Below are positions 27,352-34,973 of a stretch of 34,973 nucleotides of DNA, piece by piece. Source of the DNA: Nostoc sp. LEGE 06077 (GTDB taxonomy: Bacteria > Cyanobacteriota > Cyanobacteriia > Cyanobacteriales > Nostocaceae); contig NZ_JADEWI010000072.1 of the NCBI RefSeq assembly GCF_015207705.1, positions 1 to 34,973 on the forward strand, in the 5' to 3' direction. Each line of letters begins with the position of its first letter. Positions within the stretch are counted from its first letter, which is position 1. Below the pieces are notes generated by a model that did no database searches, was not told the DNA's origin, and saw only the letters and a list, made by a program, of their open reading frames with translations. Both the position numbers and the translations under genes were made by a program.

Positions 27352-27419
27352 AATCTCACTAAATGCGGCTACTACTAATTTAGTGTTCCCTCATGCGCTT
27401 GGAAATTTTACTAATTTTA

Positions 27420-27573
27420 ACGTGAGTTCGATGAACCTCTCCCCAACCCCTCTCCGCGTCGGAGAGGGGCATAAATCTTCCTAGTTTTTAAACGAAAAAA
27501 CAAGTTTTAAAAGCCTCTCTCCTCGCAGGGGAGAGGTTTGGAGAGGGGTTTTTAACATCCGTTGAACTCACGA
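27420..27573. mobile_element. Palindromic MITE-like element, copy 2
   Basis: The ends are ACGTGAGTTCGA (27420-27431) and TTGAACTCACG (27562-27572). The interior matches copy 1 at 15084-15284 but lacks its 49-bp insertion; instead a tight palindrome CCCCTCTCCG/CGGAGAGGGG is intact. It lies between the start of the ankyrin gene and the stop of the SPFH gene, so it may be transcribed as a hairpin. Confidence 0.7.
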
Positions 27574-27607
27574 ATAATTTAGAACTGCTATAGTTAGCAC
27601 TTTCAAG

Positions 27608-29695
27608 TTACTTATCTGTCGGTAACTCTGCAACTATGGGCGAATGATTATTTGTAGGAACTGGTGGTTTATTCACAACTATGGGATGCGGATGCAGAGG
27701 TGTTGGTGTTCCTTCACTTTGCTTACCAGTTTGATTCCATAAAATCATGGAGAGTAAACCATCTACTAAACCATTGTTATTACCGTTACCGCTTACTAAA
27801 ACTTCTGGTATCAGACGAACGTTGCGATCGCCGATAATTTGCATTAGTTGCATGGCTGTATAACCTTGAGAACCCAAGGCTTCTACACCAGCGCGGTAGC
27901 TTTCGGCTTTGGCGTTACCTGTGGCGCGAATTCCTTCGGCTTCGGCTATGGCGCGTAATTTTATCCCTTCTGCTTCCCCAGTGGCGTGTTGAATCTGCGC
28001 TTGGGCTTTGAGTTCAGCAATCTGCACGCTTTTTTCTGATTTGACCATTTCTTGTTGGATATCAGCCAATGCTGTTTCCCGTACAAGTAGCTGACGTTGA
28101 GTTTGGGCTACCTGCTGTACTTCGTAGGTTTTGCGTTGTTCTTCGGCAATTTTCCGGTCAGTTTGGGTTTGCATCAAGGATGCTGGCGGTTGAATATCAC
28201 CGATTAAGGTATCAATTGCTTGCACATCATAAGCGCGTAATGCGGCGCGAATATACTCAGCCGCTTCCGCTTGGCGATCGCTCCGGGCGGTGAGAAAATC
28301 TAGTACGGTGTAATCTTGGGCTGAGTTGCGGAAATAGTTACCAATTGTCGGTTCTAATACATGGTCTACCAGATTTTGCATTGAACCAACGCGGGAAATT
28401 ACCTTTGGTGCATCCAAAGCACCTACATGAATAATTTGCGCCACTTCCAAATCAAAAGCAAAACCATCACGCGATCGCACTGTTAAGGAAGCTAGATGAG
28501 CATCATAGCTGTGGCGTTCCGTCCGACTTGACCAATTCAACACTATGTTGGTTGTGGGAACCAACTCAATTTTCATAATTCGAGAGTTGATTGGATGCTT
28601 ACCTGGATATAACGGTTCTATCCATACACCCTTATGTCCAGAGTTAACTAAGTTACCGTGAGTGAAGGCTGCACCGCTGACATCTTCTTGAGATTGACCA
28701 ACAAAGGAAATCACCACACCGACGTAACCAATCGGAATTTCCGTCATTGGTACTGGTTCAACCTGCACAAACCAAGGATTCAAGTTCCACGAACCAGATA
28801 GTAGAATTTGCTCTTGCAGACCTCTTCGTCCACCAGCATCGAGAAATTTCTGCCCATTTTGGAAGTTGTTGTGGGCTGGAATGATTGGCCCAGCCAGTTC
28901 TCCACCTGGAATTGGTAAACCATCTAGAGTAGTGACAATGCCAACTTTATCAGATGCTAGGCTGTACACCCGCAACTGTTCGGCCTGCATATCGTTGTTT
29001 TTGGCATTGGCCGCCATAATTACCCGAAACAGCGCGGTGTTAATTCGGTAAGTACCCGCGGTGAGAAAACCCATTTGACGACCTTTTTCACCGCCGTTGC
29101 TGAGGAATTTTCGCGCATCTTGGAAATTGTCACAATCGATAATTTTACCCAAAATCCTTTCTGGTGGGTTGGATTCGCCATCTGCGGCGACAATCAAGGC
29201 AATTTCACCTTGGGGAACCACAATTACCGATTCTTTGCGAACTGAATATTGCCAAGGCCAGTAACCCCAGTGCCAACCAGGTGCGAGGGTATCAGCTTGC
29301 AAACCTGCTTCACCGTTGAGGGCAATTAATCTTCCGGGTGGTAGTCCACGTCCAGAAAGGGCAAATTTTTTCACTACTACGCCAACTTCCCGTTCACCAA
29401 TCACCACCAGTCCACCAAAAAACAGCGGCACAAATATCACAATCCCACCAAGTACAACGATGGGAACCAGTGGCGCTATCTGCATTGCTTGATATGCAGG
29501 CTGGTTGGTTATGGGGAGTGTTTGACTTAGTTGTAATTTTTTTGAGGCGATTTCTATTGAATTTTGTGTTTCTATGACGGCTGCATTTGTTGAATTTATG
29601 CCGCCTGTGATGGCTAAGGCTGCTAATGCCGACAATCCAAAACGAATTAATTTATTTTGTTGACTCTTACCAAGGCAAGATGGAAAAGTTTTCAT
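27608..29695 (-). CDS. SPFH/band 7 (flotillin-like) membrane protein with a duplicated region
   Basis: About 695 aa from ATG at 29695, preceded by TAGGG; a TTG at 29716 would add seven residues. Positions below count from the TTG. A hydrophobic segment is at about 24-47 and a stronger one at about 82-106. Two similar blocks follow: residues 163-235 (VPQGEIALIVAADG, NFQDARKFLSNGGEKG) and 256-335 (SDKVGIVTTLDG, NFQNGQKFLDAGGRRG), an internal duplication. The SPFH core extends to about 510, then a coiled coil with ATGEAEGIKLRAIAEAEGIR (about 579-598) and the GYTAMQLMQII segment typical of flotillins. The tail is Pro/His-rich. SPFH proteins organise membrane microdomains and proteases. The gene is monocistronic. 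Confidence 0.82.
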   Translation of the reverse strand: MKTFPSCLGKSQQNKLIRFGLSALAALAITGGINSTNAAVIETQNSIEIASKKLQLSQTLPITNQPAYQAMQIAPLVPIVVLGGIVIFVPLFFGGLVVIGEREVGVVVKKFALSGRGLPPGRLIALNGEAGLQADTLAPGWHWGYWPWQYSVRKESVIVVPQGEIALIVAADGESNPPERILGKIIDCDNFQDARKFLSNGGEKGRQMGFLTAGTYRINTALFRVIMAANAKNNDMQAEQLRVYSLASDKVGIVTTLDGLPIPGGELAGPIIPAHNNFQNGQKFLDAGGRRGLQEQILLSGSWNLNPWFVQVEPVPMTEIPIGYVGVVISFVGQSQEDVSGAAFTHGNLVNSGHKGVWIEPLYPGKHPINSRIMKIELVPTTNIVLNWSSRTERHSYDAHLASLTVRSRDGFAFDLEVAQIIHVGALDAPKVISRVGSMQNLVDHVLEPTIGNYFRNSAQDYTVLDFLTARSDRQAEAAEYIRAALRAYDVQAIDTLIGDIQPPASLMQTQTDRKIAEEQRKTYEVQQVAQTQRQLLVRETALADIQQEMVKSEKSVQIAELKAQAQIQHATGEAEGIKLRAIAEAEGIRATGNAKAESYRAGVEALGSQGYTAMQLMQIIGDRNVRLIPEVLVSGNGNNNGLVDGLLSMILWNQTGKQSEGTPTPLHPHPIVVNKPPVPTNNHSPIVAELPTDK

Positions 29696-29795
29696 ATTAT
29701 GCGCCCTACTGGGCAACTAATCATCTAAGTTAACACTTCACTTGCCAAGGTCTGATTTTCTTAAACTTGGTGTAATTTTTTATATAAAGATAAAT

Positions 29796-29836
29796 AAAAA
29801 AATTTGTAGAGCAAGCAGATAACCTACTCTACAAAA
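29796..29836 (-). terminator. Rho-independent terminator of the ATP synthase genes
   Basis: TTTGTAGAG (29803-29811) pairs with CTCTACAAA (29827-29835). On the minus strand the stem is followed by a T run (A run 29796-29802). It starts 21 bp after the atpC stop and ends the atpD-atpC transcript. Confidence 0.85.
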
Positions 29837-29856
29837 TTGAAAATTACGAACAATGT

Positions 29857-30270
29857 TTATATCAAACCGCCAGCAGCTTGAAAACGAGCGCGGGCGCGTT
29901 TGAAGGCTTGTGTAGCTTGAATTTGAGCTTGGCGATCGCCTGCTGGTACTTGAGCTAGGCGGGTTTGGGCTTCGTTGTATGCTGTGCGTGCAGCTTCTAC
30001 GTTAATGGTATCGCCACGTTCAGCACCATTGACTAAAATTGTCACTTCACCCGCTTCAACTTCTGCGAAACCACCCAAAAGAGCGATCGCTTGCCAGTTA
30101 GCATTTTTGCTGGGACGAACACGCATCACACCTGTATCTAAGGCTGTCAACAGCGGTGCGTGTCCACTGAGGATACCTAGCTGACCAGTTGTACTGGGTA
30201 AAATTACCTCTTCAGCTTCAGCATCCCAAACGGTTTTGTCTGGGGAAATTACACGAACGGTTAATGTCAT
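29857..30270 (-). CDS. atpC: ATP synthase epsilon subunit
   Basis: A 137-aa subunit of the F1 central stalk (named atpE in the cyanobacterial/plastid scheme). The N-terminal beta sandwich has [20 protein letters not shown] and [21 protein letters not shown], the family signature. The C-terminal helical hairpin is rich in Ala, Arg and Gln and acts in regulation of ATP hydrolysis. It lies 99 bp after atpD on the same strand and ends before a clear terminator, giving a two-gene unit as in other cyanobacteria, where beta and epsilon are apart from the main atp operon. Confidence 0.97.
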   Translation of the reverse strand: MTLTVRVISPDKTVWDAEAEEVILPSTTGQLGILSGHAPLLTALDTGVMRVRPSKNANWQAIALLGGFAEVEAGEVTILVNGAERGDTINVEAARTAYNEAQTRLAQVPAGDRQAQIQATQAFKRARARFQAAGGLI

Positions 30271-30273
30271 GTT

Positions 30274-30366
30274 TCAGTTATCAGTTATCAGTTATCAGTG
30301 GGGAAATTATCAGCAAACAGTAATCGTTTTGATGGTGATCACTGTTCACTGATGACTGTTCACTGA
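30274..30366. repeat. Heptad and 12-bp repeats between atpD and atpC
   Basis: TCAGTTA is repeated three times (30274-30294) and a fourth unit decays to TCAGTGG. ACTGTTCACTGA occurs twice with 2 nt between (30341-30352 and 30355-30366). The pairs can fold with CAGTG-type segments, so the intercistronic RNA is likely structured and may set the relative amounts of beta and epsilon subunits. Confidence 0.65.
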
Positions 30367-30369
30367 ATA

Positions 30370-31889
<1,520 letters not shown>

Positions 31890-33089
31890 TCACTCTAACA
31901 CTCTGGGGCTACACATTTCTGTGATTAATTCCTTAAAAAGTATCTTGGCGGCCTTGGCTGCAATCCTCATTCTGACTAACTTAACTGGACGGCCAGCTAA
32001 TTTTTCTGCATCTAACTGACCACTCAATTTTTCCCCAATCTCATTTTTTAGGCGCGATCGCTTTGGTTCGACACGGGTAAAGACCCACTGCCATAAACCT
32101 TTTCTGCATAAATCAGATCCCCCAATCACCTGTCGATGGCGATCGCCTGAAGATTCAAGTGTTGGCGCTACACCCAAGGCTTTCTGAAACCGACGCTGTG
32201 AAAGATAACGCTTGGTTGGTTTACCAGAGTTGCGACCGCGGCGTATTCTCACTTCCGGCTGTCCATCTACTAGGTAACTTTCTAACGGGTAAATCTGACT
32301 TAATAGTACAGCTTCTAGACGTTGACCAAAGCCAAATTTACTAAATACTTGGCGATAAGGTGTAAACCTAGAGTCGTTGAGTAATTGGTAAATTTCGTCT
32401 TCAATAGTTTGTTCTTCCCGTTGCAAATTACATAACCTTTGGGCGTGATACTTAACTGTGCTGGTAATGCCTAAACCTACCGAATTTTGGTACATAGCAT
32501 CATAGCGAATTGATGATCGTTCACCTGCCAACCAACCCCAAAGTAATGGCACTTTATCTGACCGCCGGAGCGATCGCACTAGTGCTACCTCTGGAAATTG
32601 CCATGCTAAATCTTGGCGAATTCGATTGATAATTGGTGACTGTACGCGGTTTAAGTGTGCCAATCTCAGAACTAATTGCCGTAATCTTGTCGTTACATGA
32701 TCACGAACTTGGAGAAATCGCCCTAAGTTGTTTTGATAATCCAACATATAACAGGCAAGTGCTAGAGCATCGGCATCATCATCTTTGTCGGGTAAATTCA
32801 AGTGATGCGCTCTGTAATTGCGTAATGCTTGATGGTCTACTAATCGCACTTCTACCCCAGCACGGGCTAAATGAGTTCCCCACAATTGGGCATAGTTAAC
32901 GCCAGTTGGCTCAAGTATTGCAACAGTTGGCTTTAGTTCCAACATCGCTTTGATGCCAGCGGCATTGGCATCAAAGTGGTGAAACTGGTACTCGTAGTAA
33001 AATTGACGTGGTGAAACGGGCTTAGTCTCCAATAGACAAGCCGAAACTGAGGACTTGCTGATATCAAGTCCCAAAACTCTGATAGTCAT
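31890..33089 (-). CDS. IS110-family transposase (DEDD recombinase)
   Basis: A 399-aa transposase. It starts at ATG 33089 with AGGA 8-9 nt upstream; 25 further codons upstream to 33164 are open but not conserved in kind. The N-terminal RuvC-like DEDD domain has VLGLDISK (Asp9), TVAILEPTGVNY (Glu60) and KDDDADALALA (Asp104, Asp107). A helical middle part follows, then a C-terminal Transposase_20-type part with FGFGQRLEAVLLSQIYP and RRFQKALGVAPTLESSGD. Both domains look intact, so the protein may be active. IS110 enzymes lack normal inverted ends, and members of this family have been shown to use a structured RNA (bridge or seek RNA) from the element's non-coding end to choose targets. Here the long non-coding end is upstream of the gene (33090 to about 33380). 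Confidence 0.88.
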   Translation of the reverse strand: MTIRVLGLDISKSSVSACLLETKPVSPRQFYYEYQFHHFDANAAGIKAMLELKPTVAILEPTGVNYAQLWGTHLARAGVEVRLVDHQALRNYRAHHLNLPDKDDDADALALACYMLDYQNNLGRFLQVRDHVTTRLRQLVLRLAHLNRVQSPIINRIRQDLAWQFPEVALVRSLRRSDKVPLLWGWLAGERSSIRYDAMYQNSVGLGITSTVKYHAQRLCNLQREEQTIEDEIYQLLNDSRFTPYRQVFSKFGFGQRLEAVLLSQIYPLESYLVDGQPEVRIRRGRNSGKPTKRYLSQRRFQKALGVAPTLESSGDRHRQVIGGSDLCRKGLWQWVFTRVEPKRSRLKNEIGEKLSGQLDAEKLAGRPVKLVRMRIAAKAAKILFKELITEMCSPRVLE

Positions 33090-33325
33090 TCTGTTTTTCC
33101 TGGGGTGGCTGTATAACCCTGTGAACAAAAGCCTATGAATCACCCGAAGGCCAAAGAGCCTCATTCACTCTCAAGGCATCCACAGCGCAAACTGTGGAAC
33201 ACAGGGGAAACAGCACAACAGCAGCACCGAGCTTGCGAAAGATGGAAAGCCATAAGCTTGTTTCACTGTCAAAGCCCTAAGTTACTGGCTGTCGTGCTGT
33301 GCGTTCTGATTTGGACTCAGACCGC
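33090..33325 (-). ncRNA. Candidate IS110 guide (bridge/seek) RNA region
   Basis: 236 nt of non-coding, GC-rich DNA between the ribozyme cleavage site and the transposase start. The minus strand can form GCGGTCTGA/TCAGAACGC at its very 5' end (33325-33317 with 33309-33301, one mismatch) and TCCACAG/CTGTGGA (loop of 6) near 33179-33198. Its position, length and structure fit the guide RNA that IS110-group elements carry upstream of the transposase. No sequence comparison was possible, so the RNA and its loops are inferred. Confidence 0.45.
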
Positions 33326-33380
33326 GACCTGACCGGGTGTCAGGTTTCGCCGGGTGAGTCAGCCCGGCTCATCAGGCGGT
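33321..33380 (-). ncRNA. Type I hammerhead self-cleaving ribozyme
   Basis: Read on the minus strand from 33380, in order: stem I 5' strand ACCGC (33380-33376); core CUGAUGA (33375-33369); stem II GCCGGG (33368-33363), loop CUGACUCA, CCCGGC (33354-33349); core GAA (33348-33346); stem III ACCUGAC (33345-33339), loop ACCCG, GUCAGGU (33333-33327); C17 at 33326; stem I 3' strand GCGGU (33325-33321). Every invariant hammerhead base is present, including the A15.1-U16.1 pair and a GUC cleavage triplet, and the 5, 6 and 7 bp stems have no mismatch. Loop II GACUCA (33360-33355) is exactly complementary to UGAGUC (33319-33314), the pseudoknot-type tertiary contact known in bacterial hammerheads. Both other stems are closed, so the open stem I makes it type I. 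Predicted cleavage is between 33326 and 33325. Stem I begins at the last base of the upstream gene's stop codon. Confidence 0.93.
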
Positions 33381-33583
33381 TAGCGGAACAGTTCACGCAA
33401 ATACCCTTCAGCCTCTCTAACAAGGGTTTGAGCTTTTGGATAAAGTTCAGCGTTGGGAAATTCTTCAGTATTCATAGTTGCTAAAGCTTTATCAATTAGA
33501 GCTTTGGCATATTGGCAGGAATGCCAAGTAATGTAAAAGTCCCATGATGGATCTGTTGATTTGTTAGTCTGTGGTTTAGTCAT
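33380..33583 (-). CDS. Small unknown protein, paralogous to the upstream gene's C-terminus
   Basis: A 67-aa protein from ATG at 33583. Its start overlaps the stop of the 164-aa gene by 8 nt (ATGACTAA), so translation is probably coupled. DPSWDFYITW (residues 11-20) matches DPAWDYYEIW in the preceding protein, and the following helices align by eye as well, so the two share a small helical domain. No known family is recognised. The stop codon TAA (33382-33380) abuts and slightly overlaps the hammerhead ribozyme. The C-terminus could have been changed by the IS110 insertion, since composition shifts at the stop. Confidence 0.6.
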   Translation of the reverse strand: MTKPQTNKSTDPSWDFYITWHSCQYAKALIDKALATMNTEEFPNAELYPKAQTLVREAEGYLRELFR

Positions 33584-34070
33584 CGTCCTCAAGAAAATAT
33601 GTAGTTAAATCGTTTTCAATAATTCCCTCTAATTCTCCTAATGCTGGTTCAAGTATTTCTTTGAGCCTTTTATCAGTGGAATCATCCGCTAATTCCACAG
33701 CAGAAATAAACTTGATTCCCGCTTCAATTCTGTTTTTGATGTCATGCAACTCTTGCCAGATTTCGTAATAGTCCCAAGCTGGATCAGGTTGTTGCGGTAC
33801 GCTGTCTACATCAAATTCTGGATGAAAACCTCTTTCTAGAATTTCTCTAACATCACCAGTAAAGTAATTAATTATTGGCTGAATTGATTCTCTTACTACA
33901 TCGCTACTCTCACCATTATTATTTGGATGCCGGAACGCTAATTGAATTTGAGCAATGATAAAAAAAGCGGCTTGCTCAGAAATCACAATAGGAATAGTTT
34001 TTAGGTTACTAAGCTGACCTAATGCAGCTTTGTACCTGTTAAATTCTTCTTCATTAAATGGGCTATTCAT
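33576..34070 (-). CDS. Unknown protein (164 aa)
   Basis: A 164-aa, mostly helical, acidic protein with no signal peptide or membrane segment. A C-terminal domain (about residues 96-160) begins DPAWDYYEIWQELHDIKNRI and is related to the 67-aa protein encoded next. The N-terminal half (FNRYKAALGQLSN; AAFFIIAQIQLAFRHPN) has no motif I recognise. It starts 2 bp after the stop of the coiled-coil gene, in a tightly packed operon. A role in a mobile or accessory element is plausible from the context only. Confidence 0.65.
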   Translation of the reverse strand: MNSPFNEEEFNRYKAALGQLSNLKTIPIVISEQAAFFIIAQIQLAFRHPNNNGESSDVVRESIQPIINYFTGDVREILERGFHPEFDVDSVPQQPDPAWDYYEIWQELHDIKNRIEAGIKFISAVELADDSTDKRLKEILEPALGELEGIIENDLTTYFLEDDD

Positions 34071-34072
34071 AT

Positions 34073-34393
34073 TTAAAAATCGTTAATAGATTCGTTGTCA
34101 CTAGATTCCAAGGGTGTCAATTTATCCTGTTCATTTTTAAGTTCACTCAGCTTTTCTTCAAGGTAGGAAATTTCTTGTCTAAGGTTGCTGGCTTTTTCTT
34201 CTAAAGTCTTAATGCGAGCAACAATGTCAACTTCCTTCTCCTCTCGAATTTTGCGCTCAACAATTTTCATGAGCGTCTCGGTTGCAGCGTCTAGATTATC
34301 GAATGGTTCAACCTCAGCAGTCATCTCTAACCGCTTGCTTTCGTAGTTCCCAAGACTTAAAACCCGTTGGTAGGTTATGGTTTTTATTTGCAT
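34073..34393 (-). CDS. Small coiled-coil protein of accessory type
   Basis: A 106-aa protein. It opens with MQIKTITYQRVLSLGNYESK, followed by RLEMTAEVEPFDNLDAATET, a beta-type start that I recall from short proteins on cyanobacterial plasmids and prophage-like islands. Residues about 57-93 are a strong coiled coil (KTLEEKASNLRQEISYLEEK). The acidic tail ends the protein. Function is unknown. It is the second visible gene of the operon, and its product may interact with the helical proteins encoded next to it. Confidence 0.65.
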   Translation of the reverse strand: MQIKTITYQRVLSLGNYESKRLEMTAEVEPFDNLDAATETLMKIVERKIREEKEVDIVARIKTLEEKASNLRQEISYLEEKLSELKNEQDKLTPLESSDNESINDF

Positions 34394-34447
34394 AGGATTG
34401 TGTTATTTTTTACAACGTACAGCCAAACCGATAAACTATGTATGTTG

Positions 34448-34478
34448 AGCGATCGCAATTCCTGATGCTGCGATCGCT
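34448..34478. repeat. Hairpin made of two HIP1 sites
   Basis: AGCGATCGCA (34448-34457) and TGCGATCGCT (34469-34478) are perfect 10-bp complements with an 11-nt loop, placed between two operon genes. TTTT follows on the plus strand. It may partly terminate transcription or only reflect HIP1 abundance. Confidence 0.55.
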
Positions 34479-34485
34479 TTTCAAA

Positions 34486-34973
34486 TTAATTACCGAATTC
34501 CCTCCTGAGTTGCTCAATAAGCTTCATTCCCTGGTCGTAACGCTTGCCTGTATACCCTAAAATTTCGGTGGCAATCGTGCTGTCAGATTTTCCCGCCCCA
34601 AATTTCTGAATTAACCGCCAAAGTAGGCGATTTTCATCCGCAACAATTTCGCCAAAATCCTCTTCCTGAGCCGATTTCAGCGATTGTTCTGGGTGATTTT
34701 TGGGGTTAATCGGGTTGTCATAGTATGGTTGGACTATGGTCGAACCACCGCGCAGCGCTGCGGCTTTCATCTCGCGGTATGGGGGGAGTTTACACGGCTG
34801 ATCATCTAGTAAACAGTGCGACTGGTCGGCTTTTAACCAGTCAATAAGCTGTTGATTTTTCAAGCTTTTGGCGTGTGCAAGTGCCTTTTTACCTAGCCGA
34901 ATGCGATAAAAAGCATCGGCTAAATCTGATTTACCTTCAATTCCCCAGGCGGCTACCCGGTCATACTGGCTGA
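34486..34973 (-). CDS. Unknown protein, 3' part only (runs off right edge)
   Basis: The frame is open from the stop at 34486 to the right edge (first complete codon at 34971), giving at least 162 codons. A TTG at 34863 looks like a start, but the frame continues upstream without a stop (SQYDRVAAWGIEGKSDLADA), so the true start is outside. The middle has LPPYREMKAAALRGGSTI and the C-terminus has LWRLIQKFGAGKSDSTIATE with ILGYTGKRYDQGMKLIEQLR, which could be a small helix-turn-helix-like fold. I do not recognise the family. It appears to lead the operon ending at the ribozyme. Confidence 0.7.
   Translation of the reverse strand, partial: SQYDRVAAWGIEGKSDLADAFYRIRLGKKALAHAKSLKNQQLIDWLKADQSHCLLDDQPCKLPPYREMKAAALRGGSTIVQPYYDNPINPKNHPEQSLKSAQEEDFGEIVADENRLLWRLIQKFGAGKSDSTIATEILGYTGKRYDQGMKLIEQLRREFGN

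Noticed and set aside
30274-30294. Three tandem TCAGTTA units as a CRISPR-like array
   Set aside because: The units are 7 bp and directly adjacent with no spacers; this is the heptad repeat type found elsewhere in the window.
33090-33164. 25 extra codons upstream of the transposase ATG
   Set aside because: The conserved start MTIRVLGLDIS and the AGGA site fit ATG at 33089; the upstream part lies in the presumed guide RNA region.
33370-33390. GTTAGCG-like sequence next to the ribozyme, resembling an integron attC half-site
   Set aside because: The complementary CGCTAAC partner is missing on the other side of the hairpins, and all the structure is explained by the hammerhead.
34486-34863. Treating the last gene as a complete 125-aa protein starting at TTG 34863
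   Set aside because: The same frame stays open to the window edge with protein-like sequence, so the gene is longer and cut by the edge.

Overview
The window looks like chromosome from a filamentous, Nostoc-like cyanobacterium. The evidence is the many GCGATCGC (HIP1) octamers, AT-rich intergenic DNA with heptanucleotide tandem repeats, and cyanobacterial families: a CCB2/CCB4-like cytochrome b6f assembly protein, DUF3155, SLH and PEP-CTERM proteins. A free-standing atpB-atpE type ATP synthase gene pair and a phosphoketolase/Gap1/pyruvate kinase/transaldolase cluster fit the same lineage. I cannot name the species.

Layout. 1-68: the 5' end of a transposase-like gene running off the left edge. 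0.6-4 kb: PadR regulator, CCB-like membrane protein, DUF3155 protein and a GAF-histidine kinase resembling Hik2. 4-7.5 kb: three exported proteins on the minus strand (SLH protein, PEP-CTERM protein, and a paralogue of the SLH protein's C-terminal domain). 7.9-11.6 kb: a methyltransferase, a 115-bp MITE-like element, and a large HTH-NACHT STAND ATPase divergent from a 55-aa membrane peptide gene that ends in a clear terminator. 11.8-14.8 kb: sbcC. 15.5-25.3 kb: the carbon cluster xfp-gap1-pyk-tal, a secreted adenosine-deaminase-like enzyme on the opposite strand, and ackA. Together xfp and ackA form the phosphoketolase-acetate route, while gap1, pyk and tal supply lower glycolysis and the pentose phosphate link. 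25.3-31.8 kb: DUF6745-like/ankyrin protein, SPFH protein, atpC and atpD, all on the minus strand. 31.9-33.4 kb: an IS110-family element inserted directly upstream of atpD. 33.4-35 kb: a compact minus-strand operon of unknown genes, the first cut by the window edge.

The most striking item is a complete type I hammerhead self-cleaving ribozyme on the minus strand at 33321-33380. It sits between the last gene of the unknown operon and the IS110 transposase, in the GC-rich non-coding end of the IS element. All core nucleotides are present, all three stems pair perfectly, the cleavage triplet is GUC, and a 6-bp loop II pseudoknot with the strand after stem I is available. Cleavage would release an RNA whose first base begins a second hairpin and which continues through the IS110 leader, the region that in this family may encode a bridge/seek RNA. 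This suggests ribozyme-defined processing of an IS110 guide or transposase RNA, which I do not know to have been described.

Other structure: two related palindromic elements (15084-15284 and 27420-27573), one carrying a nested palindrome; heptad repeats forming hairpins at four gene ends; and several inverted repeats near promoters.
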